Origin: Schizochytrium sp. TIO01 | Lineage: Eukaryota; Sar; Bigyra; Thraustochytrida; Thraustochytriidae | Length of the DNA: 64,000 nucleotides | Assembly: GCA_004764695.1 (NCBI GenBank) | Contig: SMSO01000033.1 | Span: 2,495,001-2,559,000 of the forward strand | Direction of reading: 5' to 3' | Shown: positions 34,054-45,871 of the stretch, one piece after another | Position numbering within the stretch: the first letter of the stretch is position 1 | How the letters are laid out: every line of letters begins with the position of its first letter | Position numbers and translations under genes: made by a program | Notes under the pieces: model-generated | Databases searched by the model: none | What the model saw: only the letters and a program-made list of their open reading frames with translations | What the model was told of the DNA's origin: nothing

Positions 34054-35300
34054 GGTGGCGAATAGGAAAGAAAAAGAAGAATATTAAACAGATCTGCTTC
34101 AAGAGCAGCTCGAAGGATACACTAAAAAACCTAGAAGAAGAGCTACGTATGAGTAGCGCTCTCCGATTCGCTGTGATGCAACAAGTAGAAAACGAGTTCA
34201 CAAAGAATAAGATAGGAAAAGAGGTCTCCTTTCCTGAATGCCTATCCCAAGCAGAAGCAAAAATCCTGTCCACAAGCGAAACTTTAGCACCAGATCCTTG
34301 GTGCACGCTCTAGCAGAAACGCTGATGATAAGAGGTCCTTGCGGATTTGCGCTGAGCAGGAGACAGGCTCTGGAAAAGCAGGAAAAGGCAGCAAACCAGT
34401 GAATCACTGAATAAGTCGGAATCCCGCCTCTGAGGTTTCTGAGGCCTTTCGCGGGGCGCTTTGCGGAGAAGGTTTTAGAGCCTCCGCTTCCCACCAGTTC
34501 GGCCCTAGCCTCGCCTCGAGTCCACCGACGTTTCGAGGAGGATTTAGACGCCCGTCACTGAGTGAACGAGTGAACGCACGTGGAGTGAATAGCAGTCAAT
34601 ATGGCCAAGCTAGCGCTCTCGCTCGATGGCGCCCGTTCTGTCGCTCGCTGCTCTCGTCGCGGTAGAGAAGCAGGATCTGTCGTCCGGGGCGCGCAAGTTT
34701 TGACCTCTCACTGTCCCGTGGTCGCTCCTCGCTTGCCCGCTTGCTCCTTCGCTCGCTCGCTTGGCGGTCTGCCTGGAGAGGCTTTCTCCGAAGTGATGGA
34801 TCAATCAATCGATCGATCGATCGAATGAATAACTAACTAACTAACTAATTAACTAACTAATTGACTAACTAACTAATCAAATAAATAAATAAATAAACAA
34901 ATAAATAAATAAATAAACAAACAAATAAATCATTATTCATTAAAATAAAAGTAAAATAACAATTGTAATCTTTTGAATCATAAAAATATTGTCTTCTTTC
35001 ATTGATTTTTTCATGTTTTAACTCTAAACTAAACAGCAACCGCAATAAAACCAATAGTGCGTGTGATGAGCAAGCAACAAATAACTTGACTCAACATGTG
35101 TACGTGTAAAACAAAACAAAACAAAACACGAGGTGAACTAGTTTTCCTAAATACTTTTTTCTAAGTGCTTTCACACATTATTCTTTTCATAACAGCTGTT
35201 TTCCGAAATGATCAAAAGTGAAGACAGACAATCCAAGATGAGAAATGGAATGGAGCCACAGCAATCGCTGCGGACCAAGAGGCAACGTGGCCAGAGGAGG
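34054..35300. other. Intergenic region with GC-rich island and mixed tetranucleotide arrays
   Basis: The bZIP 5' flank is followed by a GC-rich island (about 34490-34790). A compound repeat of ATCG, AACT and AAAT units follows (34801-34929), then AT-rich sequence. No gene is supported; open frames here are repeat- or island-derived. Confidence 0.5.
34801..34929. repeat. Compound ATCG/AACT/AAAT tetranucleotide repeat
   Basis: Three adjacent tetranucleotide blocks differing by single-base changes, consistent with stepwise mutation of one array. Confidence 0.85.
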
Positions 35301-35523
35301 GCTTGGCGAAAGGACCCTCGCGAAACCCGATAGTCACGACCTCGCAACCGACCAATCAGCTTGCAGACGAATGAATCACTGACCCAACATACGCTCCAAA
35401 GGTAGCTTTCTTACGTTTTGCGATAAGCGCATACGCAATTGCAACCTTAAAGGAAGACTTCGAAGCGCTCAGTACACTTGGTAGCATAAAGGTAGGAACT
35501 TCTAATGTGAATATTATGAACTC

Positions 35524-35832
35524 GATGAATGAATTACACAACAATGAATGTAGAACATAATGAATAAATGAATAAAATGATGAATGAATGAATGAATGAA
35601 TAACATAATGAATCAATGAATAACATAATGAATGAATGAGTGAATGAATAAATGAATGAATAACATAATGAATGAATGAATGAATGAATAAATGAATAAA
35701 TGAACAAAATATTAAATGAATGAATGAATCAATGAATGAATAATACAATGATTGAATGAATAATACAATGATTGAATGAATGAATCAATGAATGAATCAA
35801 TGAATGACACAATGAATGAATGAATGAATGCG
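35524..35832. repeat. Complex (TGAA)n array
   Basis: About 300 bases of GAAT units mixed with AATAACAT and AATACAATGAT variants. Longest repeat tract in the window and internally structured. Confidence 0.92.
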
Positions 35833-36164
35833 AAGAACTTGAAGCGGCCCGATGAAAGCACTGGGCGTGGCACACGCTGTGGTCTTCTGTTTGCAGGATC
35901 TCTGCGTTGCAGATGGCGCAGGGTGACTGACGAAAGTGTCGCGGGGGAAGAAGCGGAATTGAATCGAATTCGGAAGCCTCGCTTGGTGACAAATTGACAT
36001 TGGTGACAACTAGACTAGACCGCCCCGCTTCGCTGGTTTACATCTCCCACTTCGTCGGTGCGTGGCACGATGAAGGAGACAAAGCAAGCACGCAAGCGAG
36101 CGAGCGAGCGAGCAAGCAAGTAAACCAACGAAGTTAGCAAGCAGGCAAAAGCAAAACCACGTAC

Positions 36165-36240
36165 CTACACATTTACATTGACACATTTGCAAATTCACAC
36201 ATTGACACATTTGCACGTTTGCATATTTACACATACACAA
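36165..36240. repeat. Degenerate CACATTTGCA-like repeat
   Basis: Irregular copies of CACATTTG/CACATTGA/CACGTTTG spaced by 6-12 bases. Confidence 0.6.
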
Positions 36241-36560
36241 TAACCCTCGAAGACATCTTCTGCCCAGCTCAAGCCTCGCGAAACGCGGTGCTCGAGCAGC
36301 TCGCTGGCATTGCGATCATGATATTTACAAACTGCGCTGGGTTGCAGTCGGCTTCGGCAAACCGCCCAGGTTTTGGCCAGCTCTGGCGAGCTCGATCTCC
36401 ACGATGCATCATCTGGCGCAGCACAATCTATTGTTGCCTCCTTACGAACCCGATGACTCTTCGAGGTCACTCAGAGATAGGAAATGGAGACCGCTAAAGC
36501 GGATTTGGTCATGCGCTGTTATTTCTACGGTGCGGTGTTCTTCATGTGATTGTACAGTGT

Positions 36561-36738
36561 GTAATGCAATGCAATGCAATGCAATGCAATGCAATGCAAT
36601 GCAATGCAATGCAATGCAACGCAATGCAATGCAATGCAACGCAATGCAATGCAATGCAACGCAATGCAATGCAATGCAACGCAATGCAATGCAATGCAAC
36701 GCAATGTAATGCAATTCAATGCAATGTAAAGTAAAGTA
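36561..36738. repeat. GCAAT pentanucleotide array with 20-bp higher-order unit
   Basis: About 35 GCAAT units. From 36601 to 36700 every fourth unit is GCAAC, giving five perfect copies of a 20-base super-unit. The 3' end decays into GTAAT, TCAAT and GTAAA. Confidence 0.95.
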
Positions 36739-39099
36739 ACCCAATGAGAAGTAATGCGATATACAATGATGTAATGTGGTGGTGTGAAGAATTAATTAGC
36801 GGAATGAATCGGCGAGTCCAAGAATGTATGTGCAGCCGAAGGAAAGAGCGCAAAGGCCCTCACGGGCGTCGAAGAGGCCGATTGGAGTGACTTGGAGACT
36901 CGATCACGCGTGGATGGAGCCGTCTCAAGATTGTGCATCGGTCCTCAGCTGTCTGCTTTGATGCCCGTGTTTCATAACCATCTCGATTTTCCAACCATTT
37001 CTTCGCCTGTTTTATCATTTCAGAGCCAATTTTTCCTTTTTTTATTAAATAGATTAAAAACCTTAAATTAAAAAAAAACTCTCTCATAAAACTAATTTAT
37101 ATATTAGAAAACAAAGTTTTATTCTTATTTGATTGATAACTCGAATGTCGAACAGAAAAATACTGAAACCGGGGATCATGAACCCCCAACTAATCAAATG
37201 CATGAATAAGAACGATCTGCGAACACTGGAGCTGGAGCTCTTGATTGGCTTCGGTCTCTATTCGATCCCCATTTTAGCCAACCTCGAAGTGACCGCAGTT
37301 ACATCAACGTCGATCTTGCGATTTGCCTTTAAGCAGTTTCTCCATATATGCATGCATACATACCTAAAGTTTCTTCAGAACTGGGCATTAAAAATACATT
37401 TTAAAGTAAGTTTTTGGCGATTTATTATATCACGAAAAAAGAATGAAGGAGGCGCCCATAATCATTCGTCAGTCATCCAAACAATCACGATGGATTATAG
37501 CTCTTCTTCTCTGCTTCAACTTGGACGATGCAATGCAATTCTTCCGCCATACCTGCCTTTAGAATGGCGTGGACCATGGCGAAGGATTTGAGAGCGTGCC
37601 TTTCAGACCTTCGCCTCTGTAATCCTTATCCTGTCAAATCTCGTGGAGTGAGTTCCGCTTTCTTTGACCTTTGCACAAGCAAGGAAATGGGTGTCCTTCG
37701 ATCCAAGAATCGAAGATGAAGTTGAGCTCACGGTACCTAAGCTTTGTTCGAACCTTGAGGATCAATGCTCGCTCTGGACTTGATTCAGACTGCGATTTTG
37801 ACCTAGTAAACTCAAGAAGGAAGGCTCGATCAAATTGGCTTCGAAAGCAGCAATGAACTTGGCAACGCCAAGGTCTTCCTGGACAAACTGGCTTGGCTTA
37901 GCCCCAAATTGAAGAGCGATTGTCCTTTGTCTCGCTGAAAGTTTCCTAGAGGATGTAGATTTGGATTTTCAATCGAAATTGAGTTTTGGCAAACTTACGT
38001 TAACTCAGAGGGATTGCAATTGCCCGTCCTGCCAAAGCTCTAAATGGAGCAGAACGGACAATCTCCTGGAGGGAGGACTGACTGACTTGAAGCGTGTGTC
38101 CTCTCAAAAACGCATTAGCTTTCATCACATGGCTTTGCTTAAACAACGGCAGCGCAGAAGCAGATCTGTTCGGAGATTATCATCGTCATCTTCAGACTTC
38201 GCGCTTTGCATTACATTCGAGCACTTCTTCTTCACTTTTGTTTTATTTTATCTCCAATTTCTGATAAAGAAGATTAATTAAACTTTTGAAAAATGAGCTT
38301 TCTAATTATTTTCATTAATATGATTTTTGAAAATATTTTTTAAAAAATATATAAAAAATTAAGTTTTCATAATTTTTCACAAATGAATTAAAGTGATGGG
38401 CTTCGTTGCGACCCACACGAAGCATAATGTGATATGCATGACCTCGCGAAATCTGATTCGGCTCTGCGTGAAGAACCTCTCGATTTGATAAAGTAAGAGG
38501 TGGCGTCGAGGGATTTACATGGTCCGGCAATGTTCTGCCTGCAAAGTTTAAGTTTGACAAATTGACTCGCAATGTCGAAGTACCCGTCTGGCGTGTGTCA
38601 CGGCACCCCGCAGCTTCACCCACTTCAGACACAAGCACACTGACTCAATTGAGAGGCAGTCATGATGTGTCTGGATTAGTGTCTGTGGGACTTAAAATAG
38701 GCTACAAAGGTGGAAAATAAAGTGGCAGTTCTGAGAATGCGCTATTCTTTAGAGGAGATGTCCTGGATAAAATAAATCACCCTCTACTCACAACAACACT
38801 GCACCACATACACTGAGATCACGTCGCACACCAGGGCGCGATTGAATTTGTATATGGAGCTGTGTAGCAAAACTCCGCGAGCCCGAGTCTTGCCCTAGAA
38901 ACGGCTTTGTTTGTAATAGAAACTCAAAGGGATCATTGCGATGATTGGGCAATACACCAATGTTTCATAATACACTAATATAGACTCCGAAACCACAGGT
39001 TTAAGCTACAAATAACGCCCAGGTCTGCGAGGTTTGGTCTGGGCTTTGACATTGTTTACTTATATCATGAATAGCATGTAACATTAGCCTATTGTAAGA

Positions 39100-42000
39100 A
39101 GAAATCACTGACAAATTATGCTACCAGAAAAAAGTGCTACTATCGTGGATCGTCTCGACGAGAAGACGAAGCAACTCGAAGTGCTATCGCCAAGACCTAC
39201 ACTCCTTATCTATTTACTTGTTTAGAGGTCGGCTCAGAAGACACGCTTCGATGTTGTGCATGTCGGAAGAGGCCTTTGGCAATAGGTTATGCGAAAGTTT
39301 ACCATCGTGGGAATTTCATTTTCGTCTGATAGCAAATATCAATTCAGGAGGTAGTATTAGGTAAACAGCCATTAGTAGGTATCTAACGAGTAATCTTTTC
39401 GAATGAAAAAGAAAACGTGAGAAGAAATCGTAAGAAGATAGAAAGTGTTAGCACCTCCATTATATTCCTCGCAAATGAAGAAATTATGGGTTTGGCATAA
39501 ATTTTAGCCCATTTGACACTTCAAATCAGCCCTTATACAGGCAAGAATCACATAATAAGGGTGCTTGGTTTCGGAATGAGTCGCCATTCTGCATTTATAT
39601 TATTCATATGTATATATATACATATATCCTTCTTTTTCTTAATTACTCGAAAAAATTTAATCAAAATAGTAACAATGATTCATATACTATGCCTATATAA
39701 CGTAAAATTATGATTTCTTTGAATGATGTGTAACTTTGGTATAACTTATGCAATTTAATTTTAATTAAAAATAAACTGTCTATGCTTTTCTTTATCGATT
39801 GTGAGTGAAGAAAGAACCTCAGGAATCGAAAGAAGAACTCTGCTGTACGAGACGGCTCTCACGCATGACAATGAATCTATATAGCTTGCTCCCTGGTGTA
39901 AACATGGCAAGTCCAGAGCTTAGAGAGCGGAAAGTGGCACGGTCTCGGGCTTTGTGAAGATCGGCCGTTTGCTCATTCGGCGATCTTGTCACTTTAATTT
40001 CACTGCTTTAATTTTTATTTTAATTTTAATGTGAATAAAAATATATTCATTTTCATTTAATTAAAAACAACATATGGTAATATGCGATTTGCAGTCAAAA
40101 ACAACAGTTTTAGGTTTTGGTTTGTAAAGTTTACTTTTCATTTATTAAAATCAGTGTAATCGGAGCACTAATAATTTATAGAATCGAGACGACTGTTTGG
40201 ATCGATAGGCGCACGTCCATATACTTCAACTCGCGCTCGATATGGGCACCGACGTGCTCTTATTGGCTGTTTTAGTGAAGGTTTGTTTGTGATATGTCGG
40301 AGACATTTTACTCAGGTCTTCTGACACTTTTATGCGATGATGCACGTCGTACCTAGCGACAAGGCTTGCGATTTATAACAATTCTCCATGAAAATTGAAG
40401 CTTGCGATCGCAGCACAGTCTAGCTAACCACGTACTCGCGCTCAAAGCAGAAGACAGATTTGCTCTTCAGAATAAACCAAAATGGCATCCTCTGTGCAGC
40501 TCAAGTTGCGAGGCCAGAAGCGGCAGGTGCTTCTCAACATGGAATGTGGGATGGCATTGGTTCATTACCTTGTCCCCTGCCTGAGAACCAAATCCAAAGC
40601 GTCAAGGGGGACCTGCCTGGTGAGCGCGAAGCGATGCACTCAGTGGCGCAGAGTTTTATAACCTGACTCGAAGCGTTGGCAGTGGTGAAGAGGGCTCCCG
40701 AGATAGATTCTTGTTCATTCATTTGCATTCATGAATTGGCCAGTTTCTGATGAGAGGATTTTGCCCAAAAGAATGAATCATACATACACACACACGCGCA
40801 CACACATACATCGATATCCCTGTGTCTCTAAAGCGCAGTTCGTCCGAAACCATGGCTCGCCGAGATGGCGCTGGTGCTTGGCAGGCTTGAGCCGAGTTTA
40901 CTGACGCAGATGCTCGACTGTGGCACGTAAGCTGTCCTGGGTTTCAAGATGGACTGTGTAGGAACTGGGGTCCTGCTTGAAGATCTCCAAGAACTTGACA
41001 GCCAGCCAAATAGATGGCCGACAAAACTGAAGAAAGGCCTCGCTCGCAAGCAAGCAACTTGGTGTGCGAGGGCTGCTGTTCCTTAATTCAAGGCCGTGGC
41101 TTCCGAGTCACCACCACGAGGCCGACGACGCCCAGTTCTGCGCATTCATGTTACAAGCTCAAGCTGGTTCTCTGCCTTGAAGTTGTTGCAGCAGATCATA
41201 ATTTTCTTACGTGGGTGTGCGCCCTGAGTGTTAGAGACCACGCTGGTCTCCTCAATGCGCTCTTGATCGCTCGCGAGGTTTTCCGGTTGAGGATCAACAT
41301 CGCAGGATTCAGGCGCGAGGCCGAATATGGCTATGGTTGATCGTGATTCTTGACGTCTCGTAGCACATCTGGAATTGAGTGGTTGCTTAGAAGCCAATGC
41401 ACACAGATGCTGCCACATGGCCGGCCTCGAGCTCGCGTACAAAAGCTCAACCATGGATGTGCTGTTTTCTGTTTTGCGTAGTCTGACAACCTGGGAAGGT
41501 GACAGCATGTTCAAGCTTTTCGGTTTGCCTAGGGGATGTGTGTTTTTGAGCAATCTTGTGCATTTTGAAGCCGTGAAAGCTCTTAAGTTTTGACACGGCA
41601 TTTGGCCTTTACAGTGAGTGCTCTTGCGACCACTGAGATAGTTTGTCAAACTCTCGCAGACCAGCCTTGACAGCGATGATGAAGGCGGCGGAGGAGGTCT
41701 TCTCAGCCAGCTTTGGTGACGCCTCGCCAACTTATGAAGTTTACACTCAACAAATCTTCTCCATCAAATCGACCTCAAGGCGTACCTCGCGAGTATTTCA
41801 TGGCTCTCACTCAGGAAGGGTATATACTGCTCCTCGGCGACGCCGACACCCGCTAATAGTTTGCAATCCTGACTTGACATATTGATCGATCGATGCTTCA
41901 ACATTCAGAACAGGATCAGCCTCGGCCTTGGGAACCTCGGTGCCGAGGACTGCTGCTGCTTTTGCCGAGGTTCGCTACGAAGAACCTCACGAAAAACCCC

Positions 42001-43195
42001 AACGAACATGAGCACAAGAACTATTTCGAGGGTGCCTGAGCTCCGTCGCTACTCTACCTCGTTGCTCTTTGTGGCATCGCTGTAGAACGAGGCCAAGAAC
42101 AATTCGCTACGTACGCCGGCATCCTCAACTAACCCGAGCATCGTATTGAGCCCAATACCAATGCCATGACGAACTCTCTCTCTCTCTCACCGTCGTCGAA
42201 GAGCATCTCTGAGAACGCGAAGATCAGAGAAAGCTTCTTCGTCGAGATCACAGTGTGTGCAAGAACTTCGACGATATGGCGCTTCGCTGCGCTTCTGTGG
42301 AACTGCATAGAACAGCTAGCATCTATAGACGCCAATATACATCCCAAGCACGAGTTCAAGGCTGTGGCCATTGGCGTCAACGGCGTCAACGGCGTCAACG
42401 ACGTCAACGACGCCAACGGCGAGCAAGCACTTGTGCAGGCATCGATTAGGGGTCTGTGATTAATGAATTGACAGCGAGCTCGCAGGGTTCGCGAGGTAAT
42501 GCGTCAAATTGCCCGAAGCGAGTAAACTAATAATGGACAAGGCCAATTGCCTTTGGGCCCGTCATTCATTGCAGATCAATGACGCGGACAGCGTAGAAGA
42601 GACCATCCATCGCGAATGAGTCGAAAAGCTCGCCAGTCTCGTCGTCTTGCACGGGGTCGAGGTGAATTGAAACGAGCGCGAGTGGGATTAGAGCATATCG
42701 ATCCTGATTGCGTTTTTGTAGTTCCTTTAATTTACATGTCAATGAAAACAAAGTTTACCGGAAAGACACAGCTCTGAAGACGGTATCTTGCAAAACGAAG
42801 CTCTTCGAAGCAGTTCGTTCGTTTGTTTGTTCTTATTAGACCTTCTCCGTTTTTATGCGTTCTTTAAGGCCACGCAGAGAGAGGCACTGTATCCTTGACG
42901 CCTTGACGCGTATATCAGTGCCTACTTAGCGCTTAGAAGGCACATGAACCGTCGTTGAGCAAGATAGTATAGGAAAAGATAATGAATGATCTTTTACATT
43001 ATTGTTAGTGCCATTGATGAAGAAAAGGAATTTCTTTCTTTTATCTTTTATGGTGAATCTCTCTAAAAAGAAGGAAAAGACAAATTTTGGGCGCCGAGGC
43101 CCTCGGAGGAGCGACGTTGAGAGTGCAGCAAACTCGTTTGGATTGGCTTCTGTGCAGGTTCGCGAAGCCGACCCCGTGGTTGGGCTTTGAAGTTG
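39100..43195. other. Gene-free stretch upstream of the ABC transporter
   Basis: Contains AT-rich tracts at about 39745-39775 and 40003-40070. A region at 40.4-42.5 kb of moderate GC has many short open frames on both strands, none with a recognised domain. A CA/CG-rich dinucleotide run lies at about 40783-40808, and a 9-bp GGCGTCAAC repeat at 42373-42420. The sequence immediately before the ABC gene ends in TTCTGTGCAG (about 43148-43157), which could act as a 3' splice site for an unseen 5' exon. Confidence 0.4.
42373..42420. repeat. 9-bp GGCGTCAAC minisatellite
   Basis: About five units with A/G variants at the first codon position of each repeat. It encodes VNG/VND in one frame. Confidence 0.85.
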
Positions 43196-45871
43196 ATGCG
43201 AGGTGGCTTAGGAGGCATGGGAGCTGGAGGTCGCGGAGGCATAGGCGGCGGAGGAGGCCGCAGCCGCAAGGTAGGCGGCCGCAAGGGCGTCTTGGGTGGC
43301 AGCTCTGATGAAGAGCTCGTCAAGGCCGACTGGAGCGAGCAAGAGATGATTGATCGAGACTCACTCGAAATTCGCAGGCTCAGGGCAAATGTGGCTGTGC
43401 TCTTGATCACCGCAATTTTGGACGTGGCTGCGGCATTTTATGGAGCCCAGACACACGACAAGGCCGACAAACCCTTCTCGCTAAGAGATTTCGACCTCGC
43501 AAGAGATCTTAACGATGTCCTTTTATTTGTGTTTATTCGTACAGCAGTCATGGTCGTTGTGGCCGCTATTGTGCTCATGGGTCCAAAGTACTCCTGGGCG
43601 GCGCGCGTAGGATACTGGACTTCTTACTCTGCGCTCGTGTACGCGATTGGAAAACTCATTGCCTTCGACTGGTCAACATCGAGCACACGCACGTACATCG
43701 GACTCTTCGCATGGATTGCTCTCGGTGTCGGCGAGATGGTCACCCTAAACTCTATTACATTCTGGCTTGAGGAACGTAAACGTTGGAGCAACGGCGACGA
43801 CGAGGACGATGAAGACGCAACCTCTACTAATGGCCAAGACAACTCAATGTCCGGCATTGTGGACCAAGAAGCAGGTCTTGCCAGCACTGGCAATGGCAAC
43901 GGCAATGATAATACAGTACCTTTACTTAACAGCACAGGCCAAACTCGCGTGAAGCTTGTACCGCCCAGCATGCTCAAGAAGCAGGATGATCCCAAGTCCA
44001 GCAAACCGGCCCAACTCTCCAACACAGGCCTGATGCGTGTGATGAAACCTTACTTCTGGCCCCGTGGATTCCTTAACAAGGTCCGCTGTGCATTGACTTG
44101 GGTTTTTCTTGGTCTTAGTAAGGCCAGCAACCTAATGAGCCCTATTTACATTGGTCTCGCTGTCCAGGAACTCTCCGAACCGGGCAGCACCGAAGGTTCT
44201 GTTTTCATGCATATCTCTCTCTATGCCGGGCTTTCTCTTGTGTCTAAGCTTCTTAAGGAGATGCAAAACGTAGTGTACCTTAAGGTGAAGCAGACTGCTT
44301 ACGTTGAGGTCGCTGAAGAGACTTTTACACATCTCCATTCGCTCTCTCTCGAATGGCACTTGAAGAAACGTATGGGTAACGTGCTACGTAGTATGGACCG
44401 TGGTGTCAGCGCGGCCAACACCCTGGTAACATATTTGTTTCTTTATCTTTTACCCAGCGTTGCAGAGTGCGTTATAGTTTTTATCATCTTTTACTCCCAC
44501 TTCAACATCCCAACTGTATCTGCAACTGCCTTCGTTTCCTTCGTTGCGTACTCTACTCTCACTGTCCAAATCACTTTGTGGCGTAAGAAGTTCCGTGAGA
44601 AGACCAACTTACATGACAACGAAATTTCTGCACGTGCTTCTGACAGCCTCATCAACTACGAGACGGTCAAGTACTTCACGGCAGAGAAGTATGAGATTGG
44701 TCGCTACAGCGAGTCCATTTACAATTTCCAAAAGTACTCCGTCAACACGGCTTACTCGCTTTCTTTCCTCAACTCCACTCAGAACACCATCATTCAGCTT
44801 TGCACGGCCATTTCACTTTGTGTCGCAGCACATGAGGTCTACATTGGTTCTGGCAAGCTTACGATTGGTAGCTTCGTTTCAATTTCCAGCTATATCAGTA
44901 ATCTGTTTGCTCCCCTGAGCTTTCTTGGCTCTGTTTACAACGCAGTCATCCAGGCTCTGGTGGACATGACAAACCTTTCTGAACTCTTGGCTGAGAACCC
45001 GGACCTCGTTGACGCGCCGAACGCAAGGGCCCTTGTCGCTGTACCTTCTGGACGCCCGGGTGCTTCAATTGAGTTTCGCAATATTTTCTTCCATTATCCG
45101 ACTCAGCCGCCTTCGTCTGGCCTGCACAATGTTTCGTTTAGCATTGCCCCAGGTACTACTACTGCGATTGTCGGTTCTACAGGCAGCGGAAAAAGCACTT
45201 TGACTCGTTTGCTGTTTCGTTTCTATGACCCTCTCGAGGGCCAGGTCCTCATTTCTGATCAGGATATTAAACTTGTGACTCAGAACTCTTTGCGTCGGGC
45301 CATTGGCGTCGTGCCGCAAGATACTGTGCTCTTCAACGACACAATCATTCACAACATCCGATACGGCAATCAGGAAGCAACAATGGAACAAATCATTGAC
45401 GCTTGTAAATCCGCTCAGATCTATGAGTTTATTTTGAGCCTTCCTGAGGGTTTCGAGACTATGGTTGGTGAGCGTGGTCTCAAGCTTTCAGGTGGTGAAA
45501 AGCAACGTGTTTCCATTGCTCGCTGTTTACTTAAGGATCCTCCTCTGGTTGTACTCGACGAGGCAACATCTGCTTTGGATAATGTGACTGAGCGCTCCGT
45601 GCAGGCCGCGCTTAATAACCTCACTGAGGGCACTACGAGCACGACCAAGGTCGCTCGTACCACGATGGTCATCGCCCATCGTTTGTCAACCATTCAGTCT
45701 TCTCAACAAATTGTCGTCCTAGAAAAGGGTAATTTGCTAGAGAAGGGCACACATACGGAACTTTTAGCGAAGGAGGGAGCTTATGCTAACTTGTGGCACT
45801 CTCGTCTAGAGAAAGAACTTCTTGCTGAGGCAGAGCAACAGGCCGACACTTCGGAAACCTCTGAATCTTAA
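43196..45871 (+). CDS. ABCB6/HMT1-type half ABC transporter
   Basis: Half-size ABC exporter (TMD0-TMD-NBD), 891 residues, closest in motif pattern to the ABCB6/HMT1 (heavy-metal/porphyrin tolerance) and ATM1 group of mitochondrial or vacuolar membranes. Seen: a Gly-rich N-terminus (residues 3-36); a reduced TMD0 with about four hydrophobic segments (68-192); an acidic, Asn/Gly/Ser-rich linker (198-245); a six-TM ABC membrane domain (about 295-600) with YETVKYFTAE; and the NBD with Walker A GSTGSGKST (660-668), Q-loop Q708, VPQDTVLFNDTI, signature LSGGEKQR (764-771), Walker B VVLDEATSALD (785-795) and H-loop H828. All catalytic motifs are intact, so it should be active as a homodimer or heterodimer. 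The open frame extends three codons upstream to a TTG; the first ATG is at 43196. The substrate is not readable. Confidence 0.95.
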   Translation: MRGGLGGMGAGGRGGIGGGGGRSRKVGGRKGVLGGSSDEELVKADWSEQEMIDRDSLEIRRLRANVAVLLITAILDVAAAFYGAQTHDKADKPFSLRDFDLARDLNDVLLFVFIRTAVMVVVAAIVLMGPKYSWAARVGYWTSYSALVYAIGKLIAFDWSTSSTRTYIGLFAWIALGVGEMVTLNSITFWLEERKRWSNGDDEDDEDATSTNGQDNSMSGIVDQEAGLASTGNGNGNDNTVPLLNSTGQTRVKLVPPSMLKKQDDPKSSKPAQLSNTGLMRVMKPYFWPRGFLNKVRCALTWVFLGLSKASNLMSPIYIGLAVQELSEPGSTEGSVFMHISLYAGLSLVSKLLKEMQNVVYLKVKQTAYVEVAEETFTHLHSLSLEWHLKKRMGNVLRSMDRGVSAANTLVTYLFLYLLPSVAECVIVFIIFYSHFNIPTVSATAFVSFVAYSTLTVQITLWRKKFREKTNLHDNEISARASDSLINYETVKYFTAEKYEIGRYSESIYNFQKYSVNTAYSLSFLNSTQNTIIQLCTAISLCVAAHEVYIGSGKLTIGSFVSISSYISNLFAPLSFLGSVYNAVIQALVDMTNLSELLAENPDLVDAPNARALVAVPSGRPGASIEFRNIFFHYPTQPPSSGLHNVSFSIAPGTTTAIVGSTGSGKSTLTRLLFRFYDPLEGQVLISDQDIKLVTQNSLRRAIGVVPQDTVLFNDTIIHNIRYGNQEATMEQIIDACKSAQIYEFILSLPEGFETMVGERGLKLSGGEKQRVSIARCLLKDPPLVVLDEATSALDNVTERSVQAALNNLTEGTTSTTKVARTTMVIAHRLSTIQSSQQIVVLEKGNLLEKGTHTELLAKEGAYANLWHSRLEKELLAEAEQQADTSETSES

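Larger units (their letters stand above)
35300..39100. other. Gene-free repeat-rich stretch
   Basis: Contains the TGAA complex array (35524-35832), a CACATTTGCA-like degenerate repeat (about 36165-36240), the GCAAT array (36561-36738) and AT-rich tracts (37015-37130, 38270-38370). Between 37.1 and 38.3 kb several short open frames (for example ATG 37145 to 37591) have no recognisable domain and no coding-like composition. I do not call them. Confidence 0.45.

Noticed and set aside
36561-36738. CRISPR-like regular repeats
   Set aside because: No unique spacers; it is a continuous pentanucleotide array in eukaryotic DNA.
41146-41730. 194-residue minus-strand frame
   Set aside because: Begins at TTG without an early ATG, Ser/Pro/Arg-rich with no recognised domain, and competes with equally open frames on the other strand.
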